From contig JBDHKD010000009.1 of assembly GCA_039586575.1 (NCBI GenBank), forward strand, positions 30,315-94,314: a DNA stretch of 64,000 bases. Reading direction: 5' to 3'. Made by a program: the position numbers and the translations under genes. Shown here in pieces: positions 24,454 to 34,041 of this stretch. The stretch is from G020344215 sp039586575. Its GTDB lineage: Bacteria; Gemmatimonadota; Gemmatimonadetes; Palauibacterales; KS3-K002. The stretch's first letter is position 1, and every line of letters begins with the position of its first letter. The notes beneath the pieces are model-generated. The model saw only the letters and a list, made by a program, of their open reading frames with translations, was not told the DNA's origin and searched no databases.

Positions 24454-26510
24454 GGACGCCTCTCTTCGAACTGGTACTCCCGCTCGTCCAAGAGGCGGTG
24501 GGGGCACACGAAAGGCACTTCGTCCCGTTCCTACCCTCCTGGATGATTCTGTTGCCGTTCCTGGGATTCGTGATCAACGGAGCGGTGGCCTACGTCGCGC
24601 CCGAGCGCCGCAAGCTCGTGACGATCGTGGGACCGGGAGTGCTGGGGCTGGCGTTCGTGCTCGCCGCGGTGAACGTGGCGCTGATCGCCGTGGTACAGGA
24701 TGCGGAGCCGGTGGTTCGGTCCTACTGGACGTGGATCGAAGTCGGTCGGCTCAGAGTCGATGCGGCCCTGCAGCTCGACCAGCTGTCTCTCATCATGGCA
24801 TTGGTCGTCACCTGCGTCAGCTTCATCATCCACATCTACAGTATCGGTTACATGGGCGAAGACCCGGGCTATGCCCGCTACTTCGCCTATCTCAACCTGT
24901 TCGTCTTCTTCATGCTGCTATTGGTGCTCGGCGCGAGCTTCCCACTGATGTTCATCGGATGGGAAGGCGTTGGGCTGTGTTCCTATCTGCTCATCGGGTT
25001 CTGGTACACGGAACCGGCCAAAGCCGACGCCGGTCAGAAGGCTTTCATCGTCAACCGGATCGGCGATTTCGGCTTCCTGTTGGCCATGTTCGCCATGTTC
25101 GCGTATCTGGGAACGCTCGACTACGAGGGCGTTTTCGCACTGGCACCCCAGGCTTTCGAATATGGCGGAGCGGCCATCACGCTCATCACGCTTTTCCTCT
25201 TCCTGGGCTGTACGGGCAAGTCGGCCCAGATCCCGCTATTCGTCTGGCTGCCGGATGCCATGCATGGCCCGACGCCGGTCTCGGCGCTGATCCACGCCGC
25301 GACCATGGTCACGGCCGGTGTCTACTTGGTGGCACGGGCCAGCGTGCTGTTCGCGCTGGCACCGCTCAGCATGAACGTCGTGGCGGTTGTGGGCGGAGTC
25401 ACCGCGCTCTTCGCGGGGACGATCGCGGTGCAGCAGTTCGATATCAAGCGCGTGGTCGCCTACAGCACGATATCACAACTGGGGTACATGTTCCTCGCAG
25501 TCGGCGTCGGGGCCTACACGGCGGGGATCTTCCACCTCGGGACCCATGCCTTCTTCAAGGCGCTCCTGTTCATGGCATCGGGCGCGGTGATTCATGCGAT
25601 GCATCACGCGCTCGAGCACGCCGGTGAGCCGGCCGGCGAGGATGTGACGCAGGACATGCGCAACATGGGTGCGTTGAAGGCCCACATGCCGAAGACTTTC
25701 AGGACGGCCTGGGTCGGTGCGCTCGCCTTGGCGGGAGTGTTCCCATTCGCAGGCTTCTTCTCGAAGGACGAGATCATCTGGTCGGTCGGTGCACGCGGGC
25801 AGACGCTGCTGTGGGTCATCGGTATCGTCACAGCGCTGCTGACCGCGGGCTATATCACTCGCTGGCTGGTGATGATCTTCCACGGCGCGAACCGCACCGG
25901 CGAGAAGGCGAGGAAGTTCCTGCACGAAGCGGCACCGGTGATGGTTGGGGCGCTGGTGGTCCTCGCTGTCGGCTCAGTGGTCACCGGCTGGGTGAATGTG
26001 CCCGAGGCGCTGCCGTTACTGCCCGAGTTCACCTGGCTCCATCACTTCCTCCATCCGAGCTTCGCGGCCGCTGAGCACATCCTTGTCGAACACCTCGGTG
26101 AGGCGGCCCACGTCGCACCGCTCGGCGGTGGGGAGGGCGTGTGGGCCCTGGCCTCCACTGCGGCTGCCATAGTGGTGATCCTCATCGTCTTCCAGGCGCT
26201 GAAGGGGAAGAAGTACTTGCCCGCACGTGAGGCGAAAGAGCCGACCGGCGTCTGGGGCCTGCTCTATCACAAGTACTACGTGGACGAGCTGTACGACATG
26301 GTGATCGTGCGGCCGTTCAAGGGGCTCTGTTATTTCTCGTGGCGGGTGATCGATCAAGGACTGATCGATGGCGCCATGGTCAATGGCGTGGCGTATGCCA
26401 CTCGGTTTGGCGGCTGGGTGATCAGTCGGTTCCAGACGGGGTACATCGGAACCTACGTACTGATCATCGTCGTCGGCGTGCTCATCATCCTTGGGGCCGT
26501 GGCGCTATAG
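24447..26510 (+). CDS. nuoL: NADH:quinone oxidoreductase subunit L
   Basis: Distal proton-pumping antiporter-like subunit with a long lateral helix. It is 687 residues and many transmembrane segments. Family motifs are FIGWEGVGLCSYLLIGFWY, the FLGCTGKSAQIPLFVWLPDAMHGPTPVSALIHAATMV block, and TISQLGYMFLAVG, which hold the conserved Glu, Lys and His of the proton channel. The C-terminal 100 residues form the lateral and anchoring helices. It starts inside the end of nuoK, and nuoM follows 12 bases downstream. Confidence 0.96.
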   Translation: MVGTPLFELVLPLVQEAVGAHERHFVPFLPSWMILLPFLGFVINGAVAYVAPERRKLVTIVGPGVLGLAFVLAAVNVALIAVVQDAEPVVRSYWTWIEVGRLRVDAALQLDQLSLIMALVVTCVSFIIHIYSIGYMGEDPGYARYFAYLNLFVFFMLLLVLGASFPLMFIGWEGVGLCSYLLIGFWYTEPAKADAGQKAFIVNRIGDFGFLLAMFAMFAYLGTLDYEGVFALAPQAFEYGGAAITLITLFLFLGCTGKSAQIPLFVWLPDAMHGPTPVSALIHAATMVTAGVYLVARASVLFALAPLSMNVVAVVGGVTALFAGTIAVQQFDIKRVVAYSTISQLGYMFLAVGVGAYTAGIFHLGTHAFFKALLFMASGAVIHAMHHALEHAGEPAGEDVTQDMRNMGALKAHMPKTFRTAWVGALALAGVFPFAGFFSKDEIIWSVGARGQTLLWVIGIVTALLTAGYITRWLVMIFHGANRTGEKARKFLHEAAPVMVGALVVLAVGSVVTGWVNVPEALPLLPEFTWLHHFLHPSFAAAEHILVEHLGEAAHVAPLGGGEGVWALASTAAAIVVILIVFQALKGKKYLPAREAKEPTGVWGLLYHKYYVDELYDMVIVRPFKGLCYFSWRVIDQGLIDGAMVNGVAYATRFGGWVISRFQTGYIGTYVLIIVVGVLIILGAVAL

Positions 26511-26522
26511 GAACCGGTTCAG

Positions 26523-28094
26523 ATGTCGAGCTTCTACAGCAGTCACTGGGTCATTAGCTTCCTGGTCTTCTTTCCAGCGGTCGCCGGGATAGCCTGTCTC
26601 TTCATTCCGAAAAGGCGATTGCGCAGCTGGGCGTTGCTTGCCGGGATGATCGAGTTCCTGGTATCGCTGCCGCTGTTTTGGACTTTTGAGATCGGCCATG
26701 TCGAGTGGCAGAACTACGTCTCGATTCCGTGGATCCCCGACTGGGGTATCGCATACGCGCTCGGGGTCGACGGCATATCTATTCTGTTGATTCTGCTGAC
26801 AACGTTCCTTCTGCCGATCTCCGTGCTGGTCTCCTGGGAGCAGATCACCGAGAAGGAACGGGCATATTACTCCATGCTCCTCCTGTTGGTCACGGGCATC
26901 CTCGGAGTCTTCGTGGCGCTCGACCTATTCCTGTTCTACGTCTTCTGGGAAGTCACGCTCATCCCGATGTACTTCTTGATCGGTGTTTGGGGACATGAGC
27001 GTCGGATCTACGCGGCAGTCAAGTTCTTCCTCTTCACGGCGTTCGGCTCATTGCTGATGCTGGTCGCGATCATCGTGCTCTTCCGGCTGCACGCCGATCA
27101 GTTCGGTGTGGCTAGCCTCGCGTACGAGGACATGTTGAGAGTCGCGGTGCCGGCGTCATTGCAGTACTGGATGTTCCTGGCCTTCGCCCTCGCCTTCGCG
27201 ATCAAGGTCCCGATGTTCCCGTTCCACACGTGGTTGCCGGATGCTCACGTGGAGGCGCCGACGGCGGGCTCGGTGATCCTGGCGGCTGTGCTGCTGAAGA
27301 TGGGGGTATATGGGTTCCTGCGCTTCGCGATTCCGTTGTTCCCAACCGTGGCTCTGGATCGCACGGTACTGATGGTCGTGATGGCGCTGGCCCTGCTGGG
27401 GATCGTCTACACGGCGTGGGTGGCGGCCGTGCAGCCCAACATAAAGAAGCTGATCGCCTACACATCCGTGGCGCACCTTGGGTTCATCATGGTGGGCACG
27501 TTCGCGCTGACCAGCCAGTCGGTGACGGGCGGCATCATTCAGATGATCAACCATGGGTTCTCCACGGGGGCGTTGTTCATTCTTGCCGGATTCCTCTATC
27601 AGCGGCGTCACAGCTACAAGATCTCGGACTACGGTGGACTGGCCAAGGTCATTCCCGTGTATTGTGGGGCTTTGGTGGTGGTCGGCCTTTCGTCAATCGG
27701 GCTGCCTGGCCTGAACGGATTCGTTGGCGAGTTTCTGATCTTGGTGGGCTCGTTCGGCAAGCATCCCTGGGTGACGCTCTTGGCGACCACCGGGGTCATC
27801 TTCGCCGCGTACTACATGCTGCCGATGATCCGGCGCGTGGTCTGGAACGAGGTCACCATTGAAGAGAACCGAAAGTTGCTCGACCTCTCTCGTCTGGAAT
27901 TGGCGATCATCGTGCCGCTGCTTTTCATGATCGTGCTGATGGGCGTCTATCCGAAACCGTTCATCGATCGGGTGGCTGCCTCTGCCGAGGCGCTGAGTGA
28001 GCGTATAGTGACCGTCGCCGAGCGCGTGGCGGACAGCACGGACCAGGATGTGGCCATCGCCGGTTTCTCGAGTAGCCAGCCAGGAGCTCAGTGA
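26523..28094 (+). CDS. nuoM: NADH:quinone oxidoreductase subunit M
   Basis: Proton-pumping antiporter-like subunit of 523 residues with about 14 helices. Key segments are FYVFWEVTLIPMYFLIGVWG (conserved Glu), FAIKVPMFPFHTWLPDAHVEAPTAGSVILAAVLLKMG (conserved Lys and His) and TSVAHLGFIMVG. The last 40 residues are a soluble Ala/Ser-rich tail. The TGA overlaps the GTG of nuoN. Confidence 0.96.
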   Translation: MSSFYSSHWVISFLVFFPAVAGIACLFIPKRRLRSWALLAGMIEFLVSLPLFWTFEIGHVEWQNYVSIPWIPDWGIAYALGVDGISILLILLTTFLLPISVLVSWEQITEKERAYYSMLLLLVTGILGVFVALDLFLFYVFWEVTLIPMYFLIGVWGHERRIYAAVKFFLFTAFGSLLMLVAIIVLFRLHADQFGVASLAYEDMLRVAVPASLQYWMFLAFALAFAIKVPMFPFHTWLPDAHVEAPTAGSVILAAVLLKMGVYGFLRFAIPLFPTVALDRTVLMVVMALALLGIVYTAWVAAVQPNIKKLIAYTSVAHLGFIMVGTFALTSQSVTGGIIQMINHGFSTGALFILAGFLYQRRHSYKISDYGGLAKVIPVYCGALVVVGLSSIGLPGLNGFVGEFLILVGSFGKHPWVTLLATTGVIFAAYYMLPMIRRVVWNEVTIEENRKLLDLSRLELAIIVPLLFMIVLMGVYPKPFIDRVAASAEALSERIVTVAERVADSTDQDVAIAGFSSSQPGAQ

Positions 28095-29596
28095 GTGCGG
28101 CCATGCAGATAGATTTTACCAATCAGCTCGACTACCTGTGGGCGCTGTTGCCGGAGACGGTGCTGGCGGCGGGCGCAGTCCTGCTCTTGGTCTACGACGG
28201 ATTCAGGAGCCGGGGCTCTGGTGACTCACGGTCCGTCGGCTGGGGGAGCCTCATCGTCATCGTGCTGGCCGCCGTCGCGAACCTGTGGCTGATGGGTGTC
28301 GACGGCACTGGTCAGGGCGGCATGGTGGCGCTCGATGACTACCGCATCTTCACCAACTTCCTGTTTCTTGGCGCGGCGGCGCTGATCGTTTCGATCTCGT
28401 TCGAGTATGCCGTCCGGGAAGGCATGACGCAGGGCGAGTTCTACGCTCTGCTCCTGTTCGCTCTGGTCGGGATGATGCTGCTGGCCGGCAGCCGCGACTT
28501 GATTCTCATCTTCCTGGGCTTCGAGTTGATGTCGATCGCGGTGTACGTGCTGGTCGGGTTCAAGCGCAGAGACCCGCGCTCGGCGGAGGCAGCGCTGAAG
28601 TACTTCCTGCTGGGCGCGTTTTCCAGCGCCTTCCTGCTGTACGGCATGGCGATGCTCTACGGAGCGAGCGGTACGACCAATCTCGGTTTGATACGGACGG
28701 CGCTGGGGGCCGAGGGTTTGGGCGTAGTGGCCATCGCAGGCATCGCCCTGCTGGCGATCGGTTTCGGTTTCAAGGTCTCGGCGGTGCCTTTCCATGTGTG
28801 GACTCCGGACGCGTACGAGGGCGCCCCGACTCCGGTGACGGCGTTTCTGGCGGCGGCGATCAAGGCGTCGGCGTTTGCGGCGTTCATCAGGATCTTCGTA
28901 GTCGAACTGGGCGATTTTCATGTGTATTGGGAGCGCATCATCTGGGCACTGGCTGTGCTGACGATGATCGTTCCCAACGTGATCGCTCTCGTACAGGACA
29001 ACATCAAGCGACTGCTCGCCTATTCCTCGATCGCCCATGCCGGATACCTGTTGGTGGCGCTGATCGCGGCCAACGAATCGGGCATGGCCTCGTTCTTGTT
29101 CTACCTGGTCGCCTACACGGCGATGATCGTCGGGGCCTTCGCGATCGTGCTGGTACTGGCGGGCCAGGGCGACCAGCGCCAGCGCTTGTCCGACTACGCT
29201 GGGTTGGGGTGGTCGCATCCGTGGGCGGCTGCAGTGCTTTCTGTCTTCCTGGTGTCGCTGGCAGGCCTGCCGCCGACCGGCGGGTTCGTTGGGAAGTTCT
29301 ACATCCTCAGGGCCGCCGTCGAGGCGGGCTACGTGGACCTGGCGATCATCTTGGTGGTCACGACGCTGGTCTCGTACTGGTACTACCTGCGCGTCATCGT
29401 GGCCATGTACATGAAGGCCCCGGCGGCCGAGGTGGGGCGGGTCGTCTGGGGCAACACGCTACGGGCGGCGCTGGTGGTCTGCGCCGTGATCACGATGTAC
29501 CTGGGGATCCTACCCTCGTGGCCTCTGCTCAAGGCGCAACAGAGCGTGGAGGGGATGGCGCCGACTGTCGAGCAGGTGGCCGACGCGCGACCATAG
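28091..29596 (+). CDS. nuoN: NADH:quinone oxidoreductase subunit N
   Basis: Third antiporter-like proton pump of complex I, 501 residues and about 14 helices. FLGFELMSIAVYVLVGFKR, FKVSAVPFHVWTPDAYEGAPTPVTAFLAAAIKASAFAAF and LAYSSIAHAGYLLVAL are the family landmarks. The start is GTG 28091, overlapping the nuoM stop. It closes the operon; no convincing terminator is seen in the 55 bases before the next gene, so readthrough is possible. Confidence 0.96.
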   Translation: MSAAMQIDFTNQLDYLWALLPETVLAAGAVLLLVYDGFRSRGSGDSRSVGWGSLIVIVLAAVANLWLMGVDGTGQGGMVALDDYRIFTNFLFLGAAALIVSISFEYAVREGMTQGEFYALLLFALVGMMLLAGSRDLILIFLGFELMSIAVYVLVGFKRRDPRSAEAALKYFLLGAFSSAFLLYGMAMLYGASGTTNLGLIRTALGAEGLGVVAIAGIALLAIGFGFKVSAVPFHVWTPDAYEGAPTPVTAFLAAAIKASAFAAFIRIFVVELGDFHVYWERIIWALAVLTMIVPNVIALVQDNIKRLLAYSSIAHAGYLLVALIAANESGMASFLFYLVAYTAMIVGAFAIVLVLAGQGDQRQRLSDYAGLGWSHPWAAAVLSVFLVSLAGLPPTGGFVGKFYILRAAVEAGYVDLAIILVVTTLVSYWYYLRVIVAMYMKAPAAEVGRVVWGNTLRAALVVCAVITMYLGILPSWPLLKAQQSVEGMAPTVEQVADARP

Positions 29597-29651
29597 TCCC
29601 TATTCTCAAGCGACAAGCCGTGAGGAGACACAGCCCCGCTGGAGGTGAAAG

Positions 29652-31022
29652 ATGGCGCGGGTAAGCCATAGCATCTTTCGCGAGTACGATGTCAGGGGGG
29701 TTGTGGGGGATGACCTCACGCCGGAAGTCGCCACACTGGTAGGACAGGCCTACGGCACGCAGCTGCGTGCGAAGCTCGGGGTTGAGGATCCGATGGTCGC
29801 GCTGGGCTACGACAATCGCCTGAGCTCGGAGGAACTGGCCGCCAACTTCGCCGAGGGCCTGCGGTCCGCCGGAACTCGCGTGACGAACATTGGCCTCGTA
29901 CCGACACCGGCGCTGTACTTCGCCGTCCATCACCTTCGCTGCGACGCCGGCATTCAGGTCACCGGCTCGCACAATCCGCCGGACTACAACGGATTCAAAA
30001 TGTTGACCGCGCAGGGACCGTTCTACGGCCGCTCGATCCAGAAACTGCGTGAACGAATCGAGTCCCAGACGTTCGCGGCAGGGCAGGGATCGATAGAGGA
30101 GCGGGCGGTGCTGGACGACTACATAGCGGACGTGGCCGGCCGCTTCAATTTGGAGCGACCGGTGAAGGTGGTCGTCGACTGCGGCAACGGCACGGGTAGC
30201 CTGGCGGCGGTACAGCTGCTGGAGCGGATCGGTGCAGAGGTAGAGTCGCTCTACTGCACATCGGACGGGACGTTTCCAAACCACCATCCCGATCCGACCG
30301 TGGATGAGTATATCGCCGATCTCATCCAGCGGGTGAGGGAGACAGACGCGGAGCTGGGTGTCGCTTTCGACGGCGATGCCGATCGAATCGGGGCGGTCGA
30401 CGAGAAAGGCAACATAGTACGGGGGGACTATCTACTGCTGATCTATGCGCTCGACGCACTACGCAGGAACACGGGTGAGCAGGTGATCTTCGATGTGAAA
30501 TGCTCGCAAGTCCTCGCGGATGCCATCGCTGGCGCCGGCGGACGGCCGATCATGTGGAAGACGGGTCACTCGCTGATCAAAGAGAAGATGCGGGAGACAG
30601 GCGCCAGGATCGCTGGCGAAATGAGCGGCCACATGTTCTTCGCCGATGATTATTACGGCTACGATGACGCGCTCTACTCTGCGTGTCGACTCGTCGACAT
30701 CGTGTCCAGGTCGGGCGCGCCTCTCTCAGGTTGCCTGGAGGGAGTGCCGCAGCTGGCCTCGACGCCGGAGATCCGGGTCGAATGCGGCGATGACGTCAAG
30801 TTCGGGATCGTCGCCGAGGCGGTGGAGCACTTCAAGCGGCACTACGAAGTGAACGATGTGGACGGCGCCCGCATCCGGTTCGAGGACGGTTGGGCGCTGA
30901 TACGGGCGAGCAATACACAACCGATTCTCGTGTTGCGCTTCGAGGCTAGCGACGGGGTGCGGCTGGAAGCGATCCGCGACGAGGTATCGGATTGGCTGCG
31001 CGCCCGAGGGCTCCCGGTTTGA
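29652..31022 (+). CDS. Phosphomannomutase/phosphoglucomutase
   Basis: Alpha-D-phosphohexomutase interconverting hexose 6-phosphate and 1-phosphate, supplying sugar nucleotides for envelope glycans. It is 456 residues in four domains. The phosphoserine loop is TGSHNPP (Ser106), the metal loop AFDGDADRIG, the sugar-binding loop GEMSGHMFF, and the C-terminal phosphate-binding loop RASNTQP. GEMSGH is typical of the PMM/PGM (AlgC/ManB) subgroup and not of GlmM, so mannose and/or glucose phosphates are likely substrates. The downstream glycan cluster with polyprenyl-phosphate hexose synthases would need such an enzyme. Confidence 0.92.
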   Translation: MARVSHSIFREYDVRGVVGDDLTPEVATLVGQAYGTQLRAKLGVEDPMVALGYDNRLSSEELAANFAEGLRSAGTRVTNIGLVPTPALYFAVHHLRCDAGIQVTGSHNPPDYNGFKMLTAQGPFYGRSIQKLRERIESQTFAAGQGSIEERAVLDDYIADVAGRFNLERPVKVVVDCGNGTGSLAAVQLLERIGAEVESLYCTSDGTFPNHHPDPTVDEYIADLIQRVRETDAELGVAFDGDADRIGAVDEKGNIVRGDYLLLIYALDALRRNTGEQVIFDVKCSQVLADAIAGAGGRPIMWKTGHSLIKEKMRETGARIAGEMSGHMFFADDYYGYDDALYSACRLVDIVSRSGAPLSGCLEGVPQLASTPEIRVECGDDVKFGIVAEAVEHFKRHYEVNDVDGARIRFEDGWALIRASNTQPILVLRFEASDGVRLEAIRDEVSDWLRARGLPV

Positions 31023-31056
31023 CCTGGGGCCGCATCCACCCGTTGGGGACAGGCGG

Positions 31057-32007
31057 ATGGTAGCGACGCGCAAGACGGTAGTCGTAGCCCTGGGCGGTAA
31101 CGCACTGGGACCGCCGGGGGAGAACGTCACGATATACGATCAGTTCCGGCATACGCGGGAGAGCCTCCAGAGCGTGGTGGCGCTTGCCAAGGAAGGCTGG
31201 CGGATCGCCATCGTCCATGGGAACGGACCCCAGGTGGGCGACGAACTCCTGCGCAACGAGATGGCTGCCGAGACGCTCCCCGAGCTTCCGCTCGGCGTCC
31301 TGGTGGCGTCGACGGCGGGCTGGATCGGCTACATGATTCAGCAGACGCTCCAGAACGGGCTTCGCAAAGCAGGGGTGGATCGGCTTGTGGTCACGCAGAT
31401 CACTCAGGTCGTCGTCGACCCCGAAGCCCCGGAGATGAAGGATCCGACCAAGTTCATCGGCCGCGGCCTCAGCGAGAGCGCGGCGGAGAAGCTTCGTGCC
31501 GGGTCGTGGCTCGTGAGGAGGGACGCCAACGGCGTACCGAGGCGCGTGGTAGCGAGTCCTAAGCCACTGGAGACCATCGAGTGGAACACGATCCGCCGGC
31601 TGGTATACCGCGGGGTCATCGTCATCGCGGTGGGCGGGGGTGGGGTTCCCATCTATCGGGACCCGGAGCTGGGGCTGGAAGGCGTCGATGTCGTCGTGGA
31701 CAAGGATCTGGCGGCGGCGGTGCTGGGCTGTGAGATCGGTGCGAGCACGTTGCTCATTCTCACCGACGTGGATGGTGTGTACCGTGATTTCGGCACCGAG
31801 CGGGCAACGCCGCTGAGACGCCTGTCGTTGCGGGACGCTGAGGCGATGCTGCGGACCGATCAGTTGGGCCGGGGCAGCATGCGACCCAAGGTGGAAGCTT
31901 CAGTCAATTTCTTGAGGGGTGGTGGCAGAAAGGCACTGATAGCGCGACTTGATCAAGGGCTCGCCGCTATGCGTGGCGAAACCGGTACGGAGATCAGAAC
32001 CAGGTGA
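31057..32007 (+). CDS. arcC: Carbamate kinase
   Basis: Amino-acid-kinase-fold enzyme making ATP and carbamate from carbamoyl phosphate and ADP, or the reverse. It is 316 residues. Motifs are VVVALGGNALGP at the N-terminus, VHGNGPQVGDELLRNE, VDPEAPEMKDPTKFIG (the protruding subdomain typical of carbamate kinase), IAVGGGGVPI and LTDVDGVYRDFG. It is not linked to arcA or arcB; it lies between a phosphohexomutase (34 bases) and sucC (4 bases), so expression with the TCA genes is likely. Confidence 0.93.
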   Translation: MVATRKTVVVALGGNALGPPGENVTIYDQFRHTRESLQSVVALAKEGWRIAIVHGNGPQVGDELLRNEMAAETLPELPLGVLVASTAGWIGYMIQQTLQNGLRKAGVDRLVVTQITQVVVDPEAPEMKDPTKFIGRGLSESAAEKLRAGSWLVRRDANGVPRRVVASPKPLETIEWNTIRRLVYRGVIVIAVGGGGVPIYRDPELGLEGVDVVVDKDLAAAVLGCEIGASTLLILTDVDGVYRDFGTERATPLRRLSLRDAEAMLRTDQLGRGSMRPKVEASVNFLRGGGRKALIARLDQGLAAMRGETGTEIRTR

Positions 32008-32011
32008 GCAG

Positions 32012-33148
32012 ATGAACATTCACGAGTATCAGGCCAAGGAAGTCTTCCGACAGCACGGGATAGCGGTACCACCGGGCGAAGTGGCCAGAAAGCCGGAAGA
32101 GGCGCGCAAGATAGCTGAAAAGTATGGGGGCGGGGTGGTGGTCAAGGCACAGGTCCACGCCGGCGGACGCGGCAAGGCGGGCGGTGTGAAACTGGCAAAG
32201 ACACCTGCCGAGGCTCAGGAAGCTGCCAGCAAGATCCTCGGCATGGAGATCAAGGGACTTACGGTCACGAAGGTACTCGTCACGCCGGCCGAGGACATCG
32301 AGCACGAAGCGTATGTCGGCGCCATCGTGGACCGATCTTCCGGCTCGGTCGTCCTGATGGTCTCGCCCGAGGGCGGGATCGACATCGAGGAAGTGGCGGC
32401 GAAGACCCCCGACTTGATCTTCAAGGAATATGTCGACCCGAGGTACGGCCTCTTGCCTCACCAGGCCTCTCGACTCGGCCATAAGCTCTACGCCGGCGAC
32501 GCGGCCCGGGCGCGGCAGGCGGCCGACATCATCCGTAAGCTCTATACGGCGATGATCGAGGCAGGTGCATCGTTGATCGAGATCAACCCGCTGATCACCA
32601 CCAAGTCAGGTGAGCTGAAGGCGATCGACGCAAAGATGAACATCGATGACAACGAACTGTTTCGACGCCAGCAGATCGCCGAGCTACGCGACGTTGAAGC
32701 GGAAGCGGCGGAGGAAGTCGCAGCGCGCGCCCAAGGTCTAACGTACATCAAGCTCGACGGCGATGTCGGCTGCTGCGTGAACGGTGCCGGCTTGGCGATG
32801 GCGACAATGGACCTGGTGAAGTACTACGGTGGCGAACCGGCCAACTTCCTGGATATCGGTGGCTCCTCGAGCCCCGAAAAGGTCGTTACCGCTCTGCAGA
32901 TCATCACGTCCGATCCGGCGGTTAAGTCCATTCTCTTCAATATCTTCGGCGGCATTACCCGCTGCGACGACGTTGCGAACGGCATCGTCGAGGCGACGAA
33001 GCAGATAGAGCTGAAGGTGCCGATCACGATCCGACTGACCGGCACGAACGAGGATATGGCGGTAGAGATCCTCGAGGCCGCCGGATTCAGCGCGATGACC
33101 GATATGGATGAGGCTGTCCAGAAGGCAGTCGAGTTGGCGAAAAACTAG
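32012..33148 (+). CDS. sucC: Succinyl-CoA synthetase beta subunit
   Basis: ATP-grasp subunit of the TCA enzyme that makes ATP or GTP from succinyl-CoA. It is 378 residues from ATG 32012 (MNIHEYQAKEVF). The nucleotide loop VVVKAQVHAGGRGKAGGVKL, LIEINPLITT, GAGLAMATMDLVKYYGG, and NIFGGITRCDDVA, which contacts the phosphohistidine and CoA, are present. An upstream in-frame start inside arcC is rejected because the canonical N-terminus begins at 32012. sucD follows 17 bases downstream. Confidence 0.97.
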   Translation: MNIHEYQAKEVFRQHGIAVPPGEVARKPEEARKIAEKYGGGVVVKAQVHAGGRGKAGGVKLAKTPAEAQEAASKILGMEIKGLTVTKVLVTPAEDIEHEAYVGAIVDRSSGSVVLMVSPEGGIDIEEVAAKTPDLIFKEYVDPRYGLLPHQASRLGHKLYAGDAARARQAADIIRKLYTAMIEAGASLIEINPLITTKSGELKAIDAKMNIDDNELFRRQQIAELRDVEAEAAEEVAARAQGLTYIKLDGDVGCCVNGAGLAMATMDLVKYYGGEPANFLDIGGSSSPEKVVTALQIITSDPAVKSILFNIFGGITRCDDVANGIVEATKQIELKVPITIRLTGTNEDMAVEILEAAGFSAMTDMDEAVQKAVELAKN

Positions 33149-33165
33149 GAGCAGGTACGACTTCG

Positions 33166-34041
33166 ATGGCTATATTCGCGGATAGCAGCACCCGGGTAGT
33201 GATCCAGGGGATCACAGGGCGGGATGGATCCTTCCATACCCGTCAGATGATCGAGTACGGAACCAAGGTGGTCGCCGGTGTAACGCCGGGGAAGGGCGGC
33301 CAGAAATTCGATGATCAGGTCCCGATCTTCGACACGGTGGAGGAAGCGGTCCGTAAAGAGGGCGCGAACGCCGCGGTGGTCTACGTGCCGGCGGCTTTCG
33401 CGGCCAGTGCCATCTGCGAGGCCGCCGACTCGGGCGTCGAGCTCATCGTATGCATCTCGGAAGGGATTCCGGTCCTCGACATGTTGAAGGCGACTCGCTA
33501 CGTCAAAGACCAGGGCGCGAGGCTGATCGGACCGAACTGCCCGGGCATGATCTCGCCAGGCAAGGCAAAGCTCGGTATCATACCGGGCCAGATCGTCGCT
33601 GAGGGGCCCGTAGGCGTGGTCAGCCGCTCGGGCACGCTGACTTATGAGGTTGTCTGGGCCCTGACTCGAGAGGGAATGGGCCAGTCCAGTTGCATCGGCA
33701 TTGGTGGCGACCCGGTGATCGGCACGAACTTCATCGACTGTCTCGACGCGTTCCAGCAGGACCCACAGACGGCTGCGATCGTGCTGATCGGCGAGATCGG
33801 CGGGACGGACGAGCAGAATGCGGCGCGCCATATCAACGAGAAGATCACCAAGCCCGTCGTCGGATTCGTCGCTGGCCAGACGGCGCCTCCCGGGCGACGA
33901 ATGGGACACGCTGGCGCGATCATCTCCGGGTCGTCCGGTACGGCGGAGGAAAAGATTGCGACCTTCCGGGAGAACGGTGTCGAGGTCGCCGAACGACCGG
34001 TAGACATGCCGGGGATTCTGAAGAGAGCTCTCAATGCCTGA
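33166..34041 (+). CDS. sucD: Succinyl-CoA synthetase alpha subunit
   Basis: CoA-binding subunit carrying the phosphohistidine. It is 291 residues. VVIQGITGRDGSFHT and the GVTPGKGG loop bind CoA, IGPNCPGMISPG is conserved, and His248 in RRMGHAGAIISGSSGTA is the phosphorylated residue. The last eight bases overlap the next gene, so the EIIA-CBS protein is probably translated together with the SucCD enzyme. Confidence 0.97.
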   Translation: MAIFADSSTRVVIQGITGRDGSFHTRQMIEYGTKVVAGVTPGKGGQKFDDQVPIFDTVEEAVRKEGANAAVVYVPAAFAASAICEAADSGVELIVCISEGIPVLDMLKATRYVKDQGARLIGPNCPGMISPGKAKLGIIPGQIVAEGPVGVVSRSGTLTYEVVWALTREGMGQSSCIGIGGDPVIGTNFIDCLDAFQQDPQTAAIVLIGEIGGTDEQNAARHINEKITKPVVGFVAGQTAPPGRRMGHAGAIISGSSGTAEEKIATFRENGVEVAERPVDMPGILKRALNA

